Of a stretch of 64,000 bases of DNA, positions 43,288 through 52,339 are shown piece by piece. Source of the stretch: Stutzerimonas stutzeri (GTDB lineage Bacteria > Pseudomonadota > Gammaproteobacteria > Pseudomonadales > Pseudomonadaceae); NCBI GenBank assembly GCA_002387205.1, contig DGLA01000002.1, forward strand, positions 259,778-323,777, given 5' to 3'. The translations under genes were made by a program, and so were the position numbers. The notes beneath the pieces are model-generated. The model was not told the DNA's origin. It searched no databases and saw only the letters and a list, made by a program, of their open reading frames with translations. Numbering within the stretch: the first letter of the stretch is position 1; each line of letters begins with the position of its first letter.

Positions 43288-44700
43288 TTAGAGCGATTCG
43301 AGAAAGGCCAGCAAGGCGCTGCGTTCGTCCTGGTCGAAGCCAAGCACTACTTGTTTGGCTCGCTCTGCTTCACCGCCGTGCCAGAGTATGGCTTCGAGCA
43401 GGTTTCGCGCCCGCCCGTCATGCAGGAACTGAGTGTGACCACTGACGGCTTCGGTCATGCCGAGCCCCCAGAGAGGCGGTGTACGCCATTCGCTGCCGCT
43501 GGCTTCGAATTCTGGACGATTATCGGCAAGCCCTGCACCCATGTCGTGCAGCAGTAGGTCGGTGTATGGACGGATAACCTGATTGGCGAGCTCCGGCTCG
43601 GCAGCTTCGCCAGTGGTGAAGGTCGGTACGTGGCAGCTCTGACAGCCGGCCTGGTGAAACAGCGTCTTGCCGGCCACTACCTGAGGCGCCTCAACGTTTC
43701 GCCTGGCCGGAACTGCAAGGTTGCGTGTATAGAACAGCACCAGCGACAGGATGTGGTCGCTGACTTCCGGCTCGCCGCCGTGGGGCATCGCCAGGCAATC
43801 GGTCTGGGCCTGCGTACAGCTGCTGCCGGTCAGCAGGCTGGTGGTCAGGCCCATATCGTTGAAAAAAGCATCGGCGTTCTGCTGATTCAGACTCGGCTGG
43901 CCGGCTTTCCAGCCGAAACGGCCTAGCTTTGTATCACGGGAAACCTGATCAAACACTCGGTTCGGCCGCCCTGAAATGCCGTTTGAGTTGAGGTCGTCCG
44001 GATCTGCATTGGCAAGTATCGCGGCTTCCGGTATCGCTTCCAGTAAACCGAGACCGATCATCGCAGGTGCGACACGAACCGAAAATTGCGTATCGGGATG
44101 CATCGGGCCGTAGCCCAGGTCGGTGATGGCCAGCTGCGGTTTACGAAGCTCGACTTCGAACCCGTCGGCGAATCGTTCGATGTGCGTGCTGTAATCAACG
44201 CGAACCTTGCCTTCGGGGGTCACACCGGGGATCGACATGTCCTGCAGTTGGCCACCGTAGGTGGGCTCTGGTGCGATGCCTCGTTGTTTCACCACCTCGG
44301 CATGCTCCGCACCCGCCGGAACCGACAGACGCACCAGCATTGACACGGCGTTGCCTCGAGCGGCCTCGGCCGGGTGACCGCGACCGTCCTTGATATGGCA
44401 ATTCTGGCAGGCATTGGTGTTGAAAAGCGGGCCGAGTCCGTCGCGCGCGGTAGTCGAAGAAGGTGCGATCACCCAAGGATTGCGGAAAAAACTGTTGCCA
44501 ACGGCGAAATCCAGTCGCCTCACGGGAGACAGATTGGCAGAGGGCATCGAGAAGGCATTGTGGTCGGACTTGATAACCGTCGTGCTGCCACCGGACAGTG
44601 CCTCGCCTGGCTCGGCCTGTTCAAAGCGGGGCGATGGCTGATCGCACGCCGTCAGGCTCGATACCAGCAGCGCAAGGACAAGTGTGGAAAGCGGGCGCAT
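43288..44700 (-). CDS. Di-heme oxidoreductase-like lipoprotein (DUF1111)
   Basis: 470 residues, lipobox SLTACDQ. Two c-type heme sites, CQNCHIKDG and CQSCHVPTF, plus the pattern GLGPLFNTNAC and HDMGAGLADNR, place it in the di-heme thiol-oxidoreductase/peroxidase-like family. Periplasmic electron transfer is expected. Co-occurrence with two imelysin proteins matches the iron-regulated operon of P. aeruginosa (PA4370-PA4373). Confidence 0.87.
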   Translation of the reverse strand: MRPLSTLVLALLVSSLTACDQPSPRFEQAEPGEALSGGSTTVIKSDHNAFSMPSANLSPVRRLDFAVGNSFFRNPWVIAPSSTTARDGLGPLFNTNACQNCHIKDGRGHPAEAARGNAVSMLVRLSVPAGAEHAEVVKQRGIAPEPTYGGQLQDMSIPGVTPEGKVRVDYSTHIERFADGFEVELRKPQLAITDLGYGPMHPDTQFSVRVAPAMIGLGLLEAIPEAAILANADPDDLNSNGISGRPNRVFDQVSRDTKLGRFGWKAGQPSLNQQNADAFFNDMGLTTSLLTGSSCTQAQTDCLAMPHGGEPEVSDHILSLVLFYTRNLAVPARRNVEAPQVVAGKTLFHQAGCQSCHVPTFTTGEAAEPELANQVIRPYTDLLLHDMGAGLADNRPEFEASGSEWRTPPLWGLGMTEAVSGHTQFLHDGRARNLLEAILWHGGEAERAKQVVLGFDQDERSALLAFLESL

Positions 44701-44786
44701 CGGTAGTCCAGAGCCAGAAAAGCGGCGGTAATCTTAGCAGGCTGCGAGTGGTTGAATAAGAGGAATTTGCATTTGAGTGGCTCGGC

Positions 44787-44820
44787 CTGCTGGCGAGTGC
44801 AGTATGCAGCTCGCCAGCAG
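44787..44820 (-). other. 11-bp perfect hairpin in the icmP-DUF1111 gap
   Basis: CTGCTGGCGAG and CTCGCCAGCAG with a 12-nt loop, between two genes of one operon and without a T-run. It could uncouple expression by stabilising the upstream mRNA segment or by partial termination. Confidence 0.6.
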
Positions 44821-44869
44821 TGCTAATGCCGAAGTGGCAGCGTTGCACTGCCCCTCTGGACCGATCGAA

Positions 44870-46219
44870 TCAGAACTCGTGATCGGCGGTGTCGGGGTTC
44901 AGGTCGCTGATACCCAGCGCAGCCGCTGCTTTTTCGATCGAACCGGTTTGCTGGACCAGCGAGGCAATGGCGGCGCGGACTTTTTCCTGGCCTTCGCTAT
45001 TATCCGGGCCAATCAGCTGATCGAACGCTTCGCCGTTCTCTGCACTGTTAACCAGGACGCGCAGCTTGGCTTCGGTGGTTTCAAGATCGGTTTTCAGGGT
45101 GCTGTTGATCTCGGGTGCGGTGCCTTCGACCAGCGATGCCAGGCTTGGGCCGGTCAGCGTGGTGCCATCGATGCGCTCGTATTCGCCCAGATAGACGTTT
45201 CGGATGCCCTTGGCGTTGTAGTAGTGGGAATTGTGTGTGTTGTCACTGAAGCAATCGTGCTCGTCCTCGGGGGAGTTGGCTTCCAGCGCAACCTTCATGC
45301 GCTCTCCGGCCAGCTCGCCAAGCGACAGGCTGCCCATGCCGAAGAACATCTTGCGAAGACCGTTCTCGGCGGATTCCTGTTCCAGGCTGGCGCGGTAGTT
45401 GTCCGCTACGCCGTCCTTCCACTCGCCGACCATTTCTTCGAGATCGCTGACCAGCAGCCCCGTCGCTGCCTTCAGGTAGGCGCGGCGCCGATCGCAGTTG
45501 CCACCGGTGCAGCCCTCGCCTTCGATGAAGTCGCTCACCGGGCGGTTGCCTGCGCCGGCGTTGGTGCCGTTGAGATCCTGGCCCCAGAGCAGGAATTCGA
45601 TCGCGTGGTAGCCGGTGGCGACGTTGGCTTCGGAGCCGGCCAGTTCGTTCAGGCTGGCAAGCTTCTCGCCGGTGATCTCGGTGACGTCGATCTTGTCTTC
45701 GCCGATCTGCAACTCTTTGTTGGCAATGATATTGGCGTTGGCGCCCGGGTTGCCCAGTGCGTGCTGGTAGTCACCTTCCACGTAGTCGATCATGCCTTCG
45801 TCCAGCGGCCAGGCATTGAGCTGACCCTCCCAGTCATCAACGACGGGATTGCCGAAGCGGAACACTTCACTCTGCATGTAAGGAACGCGGGCGGCGAGCC
45901 AGGCGTCCTTGGCAGCTTGCAGCGTTTCATCGGTCGGGTTGGCCAGCAATTGGTCGATTGCTTCCTGCAACTTCAGCGCGGCGCTGTGCGCATCGCTGAA
46001 TACGGCATGCGCGAGATCCGCGTAGTGGTTCACCACTGCCTGCGCGGCTTCGCTGTTCACCGTTTCCGTGGCTGGCGCGCTTGCTGCCGGCTCGCTCTGG
46101 GTGGTGGTTGCTTGCGGAGCTGCGGCCTTTTCGGCCGGCGCTTTGTCTTCGCCGCAACCAGCGAGTGATATGGCGACAGCTAGAAGGCTGGCGGTTGCCC
46201 AGACGGGAGTGCGTAGCAT
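44870..46219 (-). CDS. icmP: Iron-regulated imelysin (IcmP-like)
   Basis: 449 residues from the ATG at 46,219; lipoprotein signal with lipobox ISLAGCGED. The imelysin GxHxxE site is intact in ATGYHAIEFLLWGQ, and the family blocks LNAWPLDEGMIDYV and NSHYYNAKGIRNVY are clear. The homolog IcmP (PA4370) is a Fur-regulated, M75-type protein related to EfeO iron-binding proteins. It is first in the four-gene operon and has a Fur-box-like palindrome upstream. Confidence 0.88.
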   Translation of the reverse strand: MLRTPVWATASLLAVAISLAGCGEDKAPAEKAAAPQATTTQSEPAASAPATETVNSEAAQAVVNHYADLAHAVFSDAHSAALKLQEAIDQLLANPTDETLQAAKDAWLAARVPYMQSEVFRFGNPVVDDWEGQLNAWPLDEGMIDYVEGDYQHALGNPGANANIIANKELQIGEDKIDVTEITGEKLASLNELAGSEANVATGYHAIEFLLWGQDLNGTNAGAGNRPVSDFIEGEGCTGGNCDRRRAYLKAATGLLVSDLEEMVGEWKDGVADNYRASLEQESAENGLRKMFFGMGSLSLGELAGERMKVALEANSPEDEHDCFSDNTHNSHYYNAKGIRNVYLGEYERIDGTTLTGPSLASLVEGTAPEINSTLKTDLETTEAKLRVLVNSAENGEAFDQLIGPDNSEGQEKVRAAIASLVQQTGSIEKAAAALGISDLNPDTADHEF

Positions 46220-46291
46220 GGCGGGTTCCTTTGCTTGCAGGGTGGTATGAACGGGTCGGCAGCATGACTGCGACAAATGGATGCAGAGCAT

Positions 46292-46310
46292 AATGCGAAA
46301 GATTTGCATT
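46292..46310 (-). promoter_or_regulatory. Fur-box-like palindrome upstream of icmP
   Basis: AATGCGAAAGATTTGCATT: AATGC/GCATT arms around an AT-rich centre, 73 bp upstream of the icmP start. It has the 19-bp size and A/T-rich, ATNAT-like character of Pseudomonas Fur boxes, and the operon is known to be iron-regulated in P. aeruginosa. Confidence 0.55.
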
Positions 46311-46400
46311 TTGTGCAAAAAAATCGAATGAGCAGGGCACGCAGCGGTGCGCTGCGAAGCCGTTCCCATAACCGCGGACAGCTATTTTGGCGTGCCTGAC

Positions 46401-47084
46401 CTAGCGATCGGTTTTCTCGGCTATCCAGATCGTATGTCGCGTACCGCGATTGCCGTGGGCGAATACCTCGACCTCTTCGGCGAGAAATCCTGCCTGGGCC
46501 AACTTCTGTGAGAAGACCCTGTCAGCGCTGGCTGACCAGACGGCCAGCACACCCTTCGCGCGCAGGGCCTTAGCGCAGCTATCGAGGCCTGCCGGCGAGT
46601 AAAGCCAGCTATTGCGCTTATGGGTCAGCCCCTCCGGTCCGTTGTCCACATCGAGCATGATGGCGTCGAAGCCCAGTGGCTCGCGTCGCAATACGTCGGC
46701 AACATCGTCATTGAGCAGGCAGGTTCTTGGATCATCGAGCGGCAATCCGGCCTTTTTGCCCAACGGCCCCCGGTTCCACTCGATCACCCCGGGGACCAAC
46801 TCCGCGACCTGCACCTCGGCGTCCTTGCCCAGATGTTTTAGCGCAGATGCCAGGGTGAACCCCATGCCGAGCCCACCGATGAGGACTCGCGGTTGGGCAC
46901 GGTGGGCGATGCGGCTGCAGGGTATCTGTGCGAGGGCGTCTTCGGAGCCGTGCATACGGGTGTTCATCAGCTGGTTGCCATTGCCACCCTGAATCTTGAT
47001 GACGAAGTCGTCACCGTAGCTAAACAGGCAAAGGGCACCACCACCGGGGATCTCGGCGGTGTCGATCAATACGAAGCGCTTCAT
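46401..47084 (-). CDS. Spermidine-synthase-like methyltransferase-fold protein
   Basis: 227 residues (ATG at 47,084). The SAM/dcSAM-binding motif is VLIGGLGMGFTLASAL, then VAELVPGVIEWNR and the active-site-like DAIMLDVDNGPEGL. It is shorter than true spermidine synthases and may be a related methyltransferase. It lies between icmP and bifA in the same direction. Confidence 0.75.
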   Translation of the reverse strand: MKRFVLIDTAEIPGGGALCLFSYGDDFVIKIQGGNGNQLMNTRMHGSEDALAQIPCSRIAHRAQPRVLIGGLGMGFTLASALKHLGKDAEVQVAELVPGVIEWNRGPLGKKAGLPLDDPRTCLLNDDVADVLRREPLGFDAIMLDVDNGPEGLTHKRNSWLYSPAGLDSCAKALRAKGVLAVWSASADRVFSQKLAQAGFLAEEVEVFAHGNRGTRHTIWIAEKTDR

Positions 47085-47141
47085 GTATGGCTCGTCGGAA
47101 GGAGAGGAAGCAGCGAACGGGCTGCGCAAGAACGGGCGGGT

Positions 47142-49202
47142 TTACAACGTTTTTGAACTGACCCGGTGTCCCAAATGGACGGATTTTCGCAGCAGGGCGG
47201 CCAATTCGGGCGCCGGGACGGGCTTGCTGTAATAGTAGCCCTGGCCTTCATGGCAGCCTTCTTCGATCAGGTAGCGCTCCTGTTCGGCCGTCTCCACCCC
47301 TTCGGCGATGACCAGCATGCCCAGGCTTTTGGCCAGCTGGATGATGGCGCGGACGATGGTCGCGTCACCCTCATCGGCTTCGATGTCTCGAACGAAGCTC
47401 TTGTCGATCTTGACCTTGTCCAGCGGCAGGCTTTTCAGATAGCTGAGCGAGGAATAACCGGTGCCGAAGTCATCGATGGCAATCAGCGCCCCTGAGCGAC
47501 GAAGGCTGTGCAGGATTCGGGTCGCAGCCGCAATATCCTCCATCAATCCTGTTTCGGTTACCTCGAGTTCGAGCGTTTCCGCTGGCAGCCGATGGGCGCT
47601 GAGCAGGTTGCTGACCACCAGCGGCAGCTCGGCGTGATGCAACTGTACGGTCGATAGATTGACCGCCATGCGCAGGCCATCGAAGCCTTGCTGATGCCAT
47701 TCGCTCAGCTGCCGGCAGGCCTGGTCCAGCACCCACTCACCGATGGCAATGATGCTGCCGTTCTGCTCGGCGAGCGGGATGAACACGTCAGGCGGGACCA
47801 TCTTGCCGCTGGGGTGCGACCAACGCAGTAAGGCTTCGACGCCGGTGATGCGCTTGAGCCGGTAATCGATCTGAGGTTGATAGACCAGGCGGAACTCGCC
47901 GCGTTTGACCGCCCCGCCCAGATCCTTCTGCAGCTCCCGGCGCTCACGCATCTCGTTGTCGATACTGGCCACGTAGAACTGATAACGGTTGCGGGCCCTG
48001 GTTTTCGCCAGGGTCATCGTCTGCTCGGCTTTTTGCAGCAGCTTCTCGGTGCTGTCACCGTCCTCGGGAAAGAGGGTGATGCCGATGGTGGCGCGCAGTC
48101 GGATGTCCTGCTGGTCGAGGACGATGGGCTGTTCCAGGTCATCCAGCACTTTCTGGGCCAGCTCCGCCGCTTCGTATGGCTGTTCGAAACCTGACAGCAC
48201 CAGGACGAACTGGTCACCGCCCAGGCGCGCCAGGGCACCAAGCCGGCCGCTCTGGTTACGGAGCCGCTCCGCCAGCGCCATCAGCATGCGGTCGCCGTTC
48301 TGGTAGCTGAACTGTTCGTTGACGCCCTTGAAATCGTCCAACCCCAGGCAAAGCACCGCCACCCGCCGCTGCAGGCGGCCAGCGCTGCTAAGGATGTGAT
48401 CCAGCTGCTGTTGCAGCTGGAGGCGGTTGGGCAGGCCGGTAAGAAAGTCGTACTGCGTCATGCGCTCCAGGTTGCTCTCGGCAGCATGGCGCAACTGCAT
48501 GTTGCGCTCGATGGAGCAAAGCAGTCCGTTGGCGGTTTCGACCCAGAGTCCCAGCTCGTTCCGCTCGTGGCCCTTCAGCATCGGCAGCTTGTGCTCGCTG
48601 GGGCGGTCGGGGTTGATGCTGGAAAGGTGCTCGATGAGCTTAGTCAGCGGACGGGTCAGCAACCAGTGGTAGATCAGATAAAGCACCAGGCCCAGCGTCA
48701 AGGCGCGCAGCATGCCGACAACGAAGATGACGATCGAATTGCTAATGAGTTCCTCGCCGTAGGGGGAGGTGTCCAGGGTGATGCGCAGGTCGCCGTAGTG
48801 CTCGTTGTAAGGCGGACGACCAATCAGCGGAATGGAAAATGCCTGATCACGTCCCAGTATCGGATCGGTCAGCGAGCGCCAGGGGGACGCCATCAATGGG
48901 CGCGACTTGGCGGCGAGCGGTTCTTCGCCTGGGTGGCCGATCGAGGCCTGGTGAATGGACTCGTGCTGAAACAGACCTTCCATGACCTGCATGCCCAGTT
49001 CCCGGTCCAGGCTGTAGATGGCTTGAGTCGAAGGGTCCCGGGTCATGCGCAGTATTCGCTGCGCTTCTGCATTGATCAGCTGTCGGGTCTTGTAGGCATC
49101 GAAAACGATCTGCGCGCAGCTCAGCACCAGCCCAACAGCCAGCGCCGACAGTAGGACGATACGTAACAGTTGGCGCGACAGGCTGTTGCGCAATTCGGTC
49201 AA
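47142..49202 (-). CDS. bifA: Cyclic-di-GMP phosphodiesterase BifA
   Basis: 686 residues. Membrane helix about 12-32, periplasmic loop, second helix about 155-178, HAMP-like linker, GGDEF domain and EAL domain (about 425-670). The GGDEF motif is GGDQF (LARLGGDQFVLVL), hence no cyclase activity expected, while the EAL catalytic set is intact (GVEALLRW, DDFGTGYSSL). The GGDQF motif, length and neighbourhood of icmP match P. aeruginosa BifA (PA4367), which lowers c-di-GMP and favours swarming over biofilm. Confidence 0.9.
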   Translation of the reverse strand: MTELRNSLSRQLLRIVLLSALAVGLVLSCAQIVFDAYKTRQLINAEAQRILRMTRDPSTQAIYSLDRELGMQVMEGLFQHESIHQASIGHPGEEPLAAKSRPLMASPWRSLTDPILGRDQAFSIPLIGRPPYNEHYGDLRITLDTSPYGEELISNSIVIFVVGMLRALTLGLVLYLIYHWLLTRPLTKLIEHLSSINPDRPSEHKLPMLKGHERNELGLWVETANGLLCSIERNMQLRHAAESNLERMTQYDFLTGLPNRLQLQQQLDHILSSAGRLQRRVAVLCLGLDDFKGVNEQFSYQNGDRMLMALAERLRNQSGRLGALARLGGDQFVLVLSGFEQPYEAAELAQKVLDDLEQPIVLDQQDIRLRATIGITLFPEDGDSTEKLLQKAEQTMTLAKTRARNRYQFYVASIDNEMRERRELQKDLGGAVKRGEFRLVYQPQIDYRLKRITGVEALLRWSHPSGKMVPPDVFIPLAEQNGSIIAIGEWVLDQACRQLSEWHQQGFDGLRMAVNLSTVQLHHAELPLVVSNLLSAHRLPAETLELEVTETGLMEDIAAATRILHSLRRSGALIAIDDFGTGYSSLSYLKSLPLDKVKIDKSFVRDIEADEGDATIVRAIIQLAKSLGMLVIAEGVETAEQERYLIEEGCHEGQGYYYSKPVPAPELAALLRKSVHLGHRVSSKTL

Positions 49203-49341
49203 AAGAATTTCCTTTTTCCAGGCCGGTGCTCAGCACAGCGTTGTCAGTGAAACGCTACAGTCCGGAACCTTTGCGGGGCGAAACGTTATCAGATATGCCG
49301 GTTGCCTGCAGAGCCTCCGGTCGAGGCAGCCAATAAATGGA

Positions 49342-49965
49342 TCAGCCCTGTGCAAGTGTTTCCCTGACCTCGCACCCCTTGATCACCATTCGGATGATGG
49401 TGTCCGCAGCGGCATCATAGTCGGCGTCGTCAAGGCAGGGCTTTCCCGTAACGGCCGCAATCTGCCAATCGAAGTCGGCATAGGTCTGGGTGGCTGCCCA
49501 GATGCTGAACAGCAGATGGTTTGGATCGACGCGGGCCATCAATCCTTCATCGATCCAGCGCTGAATGCAGGCCACATTATGGCTGGCTTGCGCATTGAGC
49601 TGCTCGGCGCGTTCGCTGGGGAGGTGAGGCGCGCCGTGCATGATTTCACTGGCGAATACTTTCGAAGCGCAGGCATGTTCGCGCGAGATGCGGATCTTGG
49701 TACGAATATATGCGCGCAGGACATCGGCAGGTTGGCCGGGTTGGTTAAAGGGAGCGGAAGCCTGCAGCAGCGGCTCGACAATGCTGTCGAGGACCTCCCG
49801 ATACAGGTTTTCCTTGCTCTTGAAGTAGTAGTACACGTTGGGCTTGGGCAGCCCCGCGCGATCGGCGATGTCGCTGGTCTTGCTGGCAGCGAAGCCCTTC
49901 TCGGCAAACTCCTCGCTGGCTGCACGAAGGATCAGTTCTCTGTTGCGCTCGCGGATACTGGACAT
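49342..49965 (-). CDS. TetR-family regulator, RutR-like
   Basis: 207 residues. N-terminal helix-turn-helix (EFAEKGFAASKTSDIADRAGLPKPNVYYYFKSKENLY). The C-terminal ligand domain has the RutR-type pattern (IRTKIRISREHACASKVF, ARVDPNHLLFSIWAATQTYADF), close to E. coli RutR, which senses uracil/thymine and controls pyrimidine and purine genes. It is divergent from a chemoreceptor and 3 kb from purine-uptake genes, so a pyrimidine or purine ligand is plausible. Confidence 0.83.
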   Translation of the reverse strand: MSSIRERNRELILRAASEEFAEKGFAASKTSDIADRAGLPKPNVYYYFKSKENLYREVLDSIVEPLLQASAPFNQPGQPADVLRAYIRTKIRISREHACASKVFASEIMHGAPHLPSERAEQLNAQASHNVACIQRWIDEGLMARVDPNHLLFSIWAATQTYADFDWQIAAVTGKPCLDDADYDAAADTIIRMVIKGCEVRETLAQG

Positions 49966-50194
49966 AAGGCCTGTTCAATTCACGGCCACCCAGCCTGGTG
50001 GCCCGCCGCGGAATCCTAGCACCGGCTTTCGGGCGGTCTCAAGGCAGTCATGGATTTGTCGAAGGTTCCTGAGCCTGCTATCGGTGTGAAGTAAAGATAT
50101 GGCTGGTTATGCCGATAGGTAAAGAGTCAATTCCACCCTTTGTATCCAGAGTTGGTCAATTCCTGCATACATTAAAACTAGATCGAGTGAGAAC

Positions 50195-52126
50195 ATGCCT
50201 TTCATGCAACGTAGTATTCAGTGGCAGCTGATTGTCAGCATGGGGGCAGCTCTGCTCACCAGCACCCTGATCGTCATTGTTGTCTATTCATCAGCGGTCA
50301 ATCGACTGGCTGAGCGTTACCTCGTAGGCCAGGCACTGCCAGCCAACATTGCGGCGATTCGGAACGACATCGAGCGTACGCTCGCTGCGCCCATCACTGC
50401 CACGGCCGGTATCGCCAACAATACGCTGGTTCAGGATTGGTTGCGTGAAGGTGAGAGTGCAGACCGAGCGGAGGCAATGGGTCGTTACCTGGACGGTGTA
50501 AAGGCTCAGCAAAACGCGCTCACGACTTCGATAGCAGTGCTCGATAGTGGCAACTACTACTCCGAGGCAGGACTCTCGCGGACACTTAACCGCAAAGCTG
50601 CCGGCGACGGTTGGTTTTACGGCCTGGTCGACAGCGGAATTAAACGGCGATTCGAGATCGACATCGACAAAGCGTCCCGTCAGCCAACCCTGTTCATCAA
50701 TCAGCGGATCGAGGCGGGTGGCAGGACCCTGGGCGTCGCCGGGCTTGGCTTCAGCCTGGAGAGCATGTCCGAGCTGATCAGCAATTTTCGCTTTGGTGAG
50801 CGGGGGGAGGTTTACCTGATCAGCGGTGACGGCCGTGTCAAGGTTCACCCCAAAACCGAGAATAACGACCAGGTCGAGCTTGGCACGCTGACAGGCAGCG
50901 ATGCCGCGCAGAAGCTCCTCAATGGCGCATCCGACGCGGTGAGATTCGAGCGTGACGGCGAGGCGTTCCTGGCGATCGCTCAGCCGTTGGAAAGCCTGGG
51001 TTGGGTACTGGTCAGTGAAGTGCCGGAAGCGGAAATCTTTGCCGAGGCGCGCCGCACGTTGTGGACCATCAGTCTGATCGGCGCATGCATTGCCCAGTTC
51101 TTTCTTGGCCTCGTCGTGCTGCTGGCGCGCGGGCTGGTGAAACCGATCCGTCAGGTCACCCAGGCGCTCGTTGAAATTGGCGGAGGCGGTGGCGATCTGA
51201 CTCGCCGCCTGGATGAAAGCCGCGCTGACGAATTGGGTGACCTGGCGCGCGGCTTCAACCGCTTCATTGGCAGTTTGCGCGGGTTGATCGGCGATGTGCT
51301 GAACACCAGTCAGCAACTGAGGACCGCTGTCGGGCAGGTGGCGCAGGTGGTCGACAACACTGCGACGCGCGCAGGCCGCCAGCATGAGATGACTGACATG
51401 GTCGCGACCGCCGTGCACGAAATGGGCCTCACCGTGCAGGAAATCGCACGCAATGCCAGCAATGCCGCACAGGCCTCGCAGGGTGCCCGCAGCGAGGCGA
51501 TGGAAGCGCGCAAGGTGGTCAGTGATTCGATTGCGCACATCGAGAAAATGTCTGGCGAGATCGGTCACGCCGCCGAATCGGTCACCGATCTGGCACAGCA
51601 GGTCGCTTCCATCGACAAGGTGCTGGCAGTGATCCGCAGCATTTCCGAACAGACCAATCTGCTGGCGCTGAACGCGGCTATCGAGGCTGCACGCGCCGGA
51701 GAGATGGGTCGCGGCTTTGCAGTGGTCGCTGACGAGGTACGCACCCTGGCCAGCCGGACTCAGGCATCCACGGATGAAATTCAGAACATGATCCAGGGGC
51801 TCAAGAGCGGTGCTGAAAACGCGGTCAACTCCATGCACGCAGGGCAGGCTGCGACGGGCACTGGAGTAGAGGCCAGTCAGCGCACCGGCCAGTCGCTCGG
51901 CGCAATCACCGAGCAGGTCGAAGCCATCAGCGACATGAACACTCAGGTGGCCGCAGCGACTGAAGAGCAGAGCAGCGTGACCGAGGAGATCACCCGTAAC
52001 GTGCAGGGCATCGCCGACCTGGCCCAGGCGACGGCGAGTGATGTGCAGGGCTGTCGGGAAGATTGTCATGAGCTGAGTCGCCTGGCCGATGATCTCAGCC
52101 GGCAGATGGGCAGCTTCAAGCTTTAA
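50195..52126 (+). CDS. Methyl-accepting chemotaxis protein with dCache sensor
   Basis: 643 residues. Membrane helix about 10-32, a large periplasmic sensor (about 35-280) with Cache features (YYSEAGLSRTLNR.. DGWFYGLVDSG, LFINQRIE.. GRTLGVAGLG, GERGEVYLISGDG), second helix about 288-310, HAMP, signalling domain with SEQTNLLALNAAIEAARAG. The Cache features suggest an amino-acid, amine or purine ligand. Its place next to a RutR-like regulator and the purine district makes purines attractive, as for McpH of P. putida, but unproven. Confidence 0.92.
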   Translation: MPFMQRSIQWQLIVSMGAALLTSTLIVIVVYSSAVNRLAERYLVGQALPANIAAIRNDIERTLAAPITATAGIANNTLVQDWLREGESADRAEAMGRYLDGVKAQQNALTTSIAVLDSGNYYSEAGLSRTLNRKAAGDGWFYGLVDSGIKRRFEIDIDKASRQPTLFINQRIEAGGRTLGVAGLGFSLESMSELISNFRFGERGEVYLISGDGRVKVHPKTENNDQVELGTLTGSDAAQKLLNGASDAVRFERDGEAFLAIAQPLESLGWVLVSEVPEAEIFAEARRTLWTISLIGACIAQFFLGLVVLLARGLVKPIRQVTQALVEIGGGGGDLTRRLDESRADELGDLARGFNRFIGSLRGLIGDVLNTSQQLRTAVGQVAQVVDNTATRAGRQHEMTDMVATAVHEMGLTVQEIARNASNAAQASQGARSEAMEARKVVSDSIAHIEKMSGEIGHAAESVTDLAQQVASIDKVLAVIRSISEQTNLLALNAAIEAARAGEMGRGFAVVADEVRTLASRTQASTDEIQNMIQGLKSGAENAVNSMHAGQAATGTGVEASQRTGQSLGAITEQVEAISDMNTQVAAATEEQSSVTEEITRNVQGIADLAQATASDVQGCREDCHELSRLADDLSRQMGSFKL

Positions 52127-52283
52127 CCTGAGCGGCGAGCGCGCCTGCCGTTTAGGGGCGCGCTGTGCTGCGGCATGGCGGTCGCGATTCGGTTATTCGA
52201 CCGTCTTCCCTTGCCACCACGGGCTCCGATCTGAGCGTGATGGAAAGGTCCTTCGTCACGTCATGGCGACATGAAAAAACGTG

Positions 52284-52317
52284 ACCAAAAAAGCAGCATT
52301 TCGGCTGCTTTTTTCTG
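52284..52317 (+). terminator. Terminator between chemoreceptor and OmpK gene
   Basis: AAAAAAGCAGC, short loop ATTTCG, GCTGCTTTTTTC. Symmetric A/T tracts let it act for both convergent genes. Confidence 0.9.
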
Positions 52318-52339
52318 TCCATGCCCTTGCGGCAGTCGG

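Noticed and set aside
44777..46168. 463-codon plus-strand frame
   Set aside because: Antisense shadow of icmP, which has clear imelysin motifs.
50291..52069. 592-codon minus-strand frame
   Set aside because: Shadow of the chemoreceptor on the other strand; low-complexity and without motifs.
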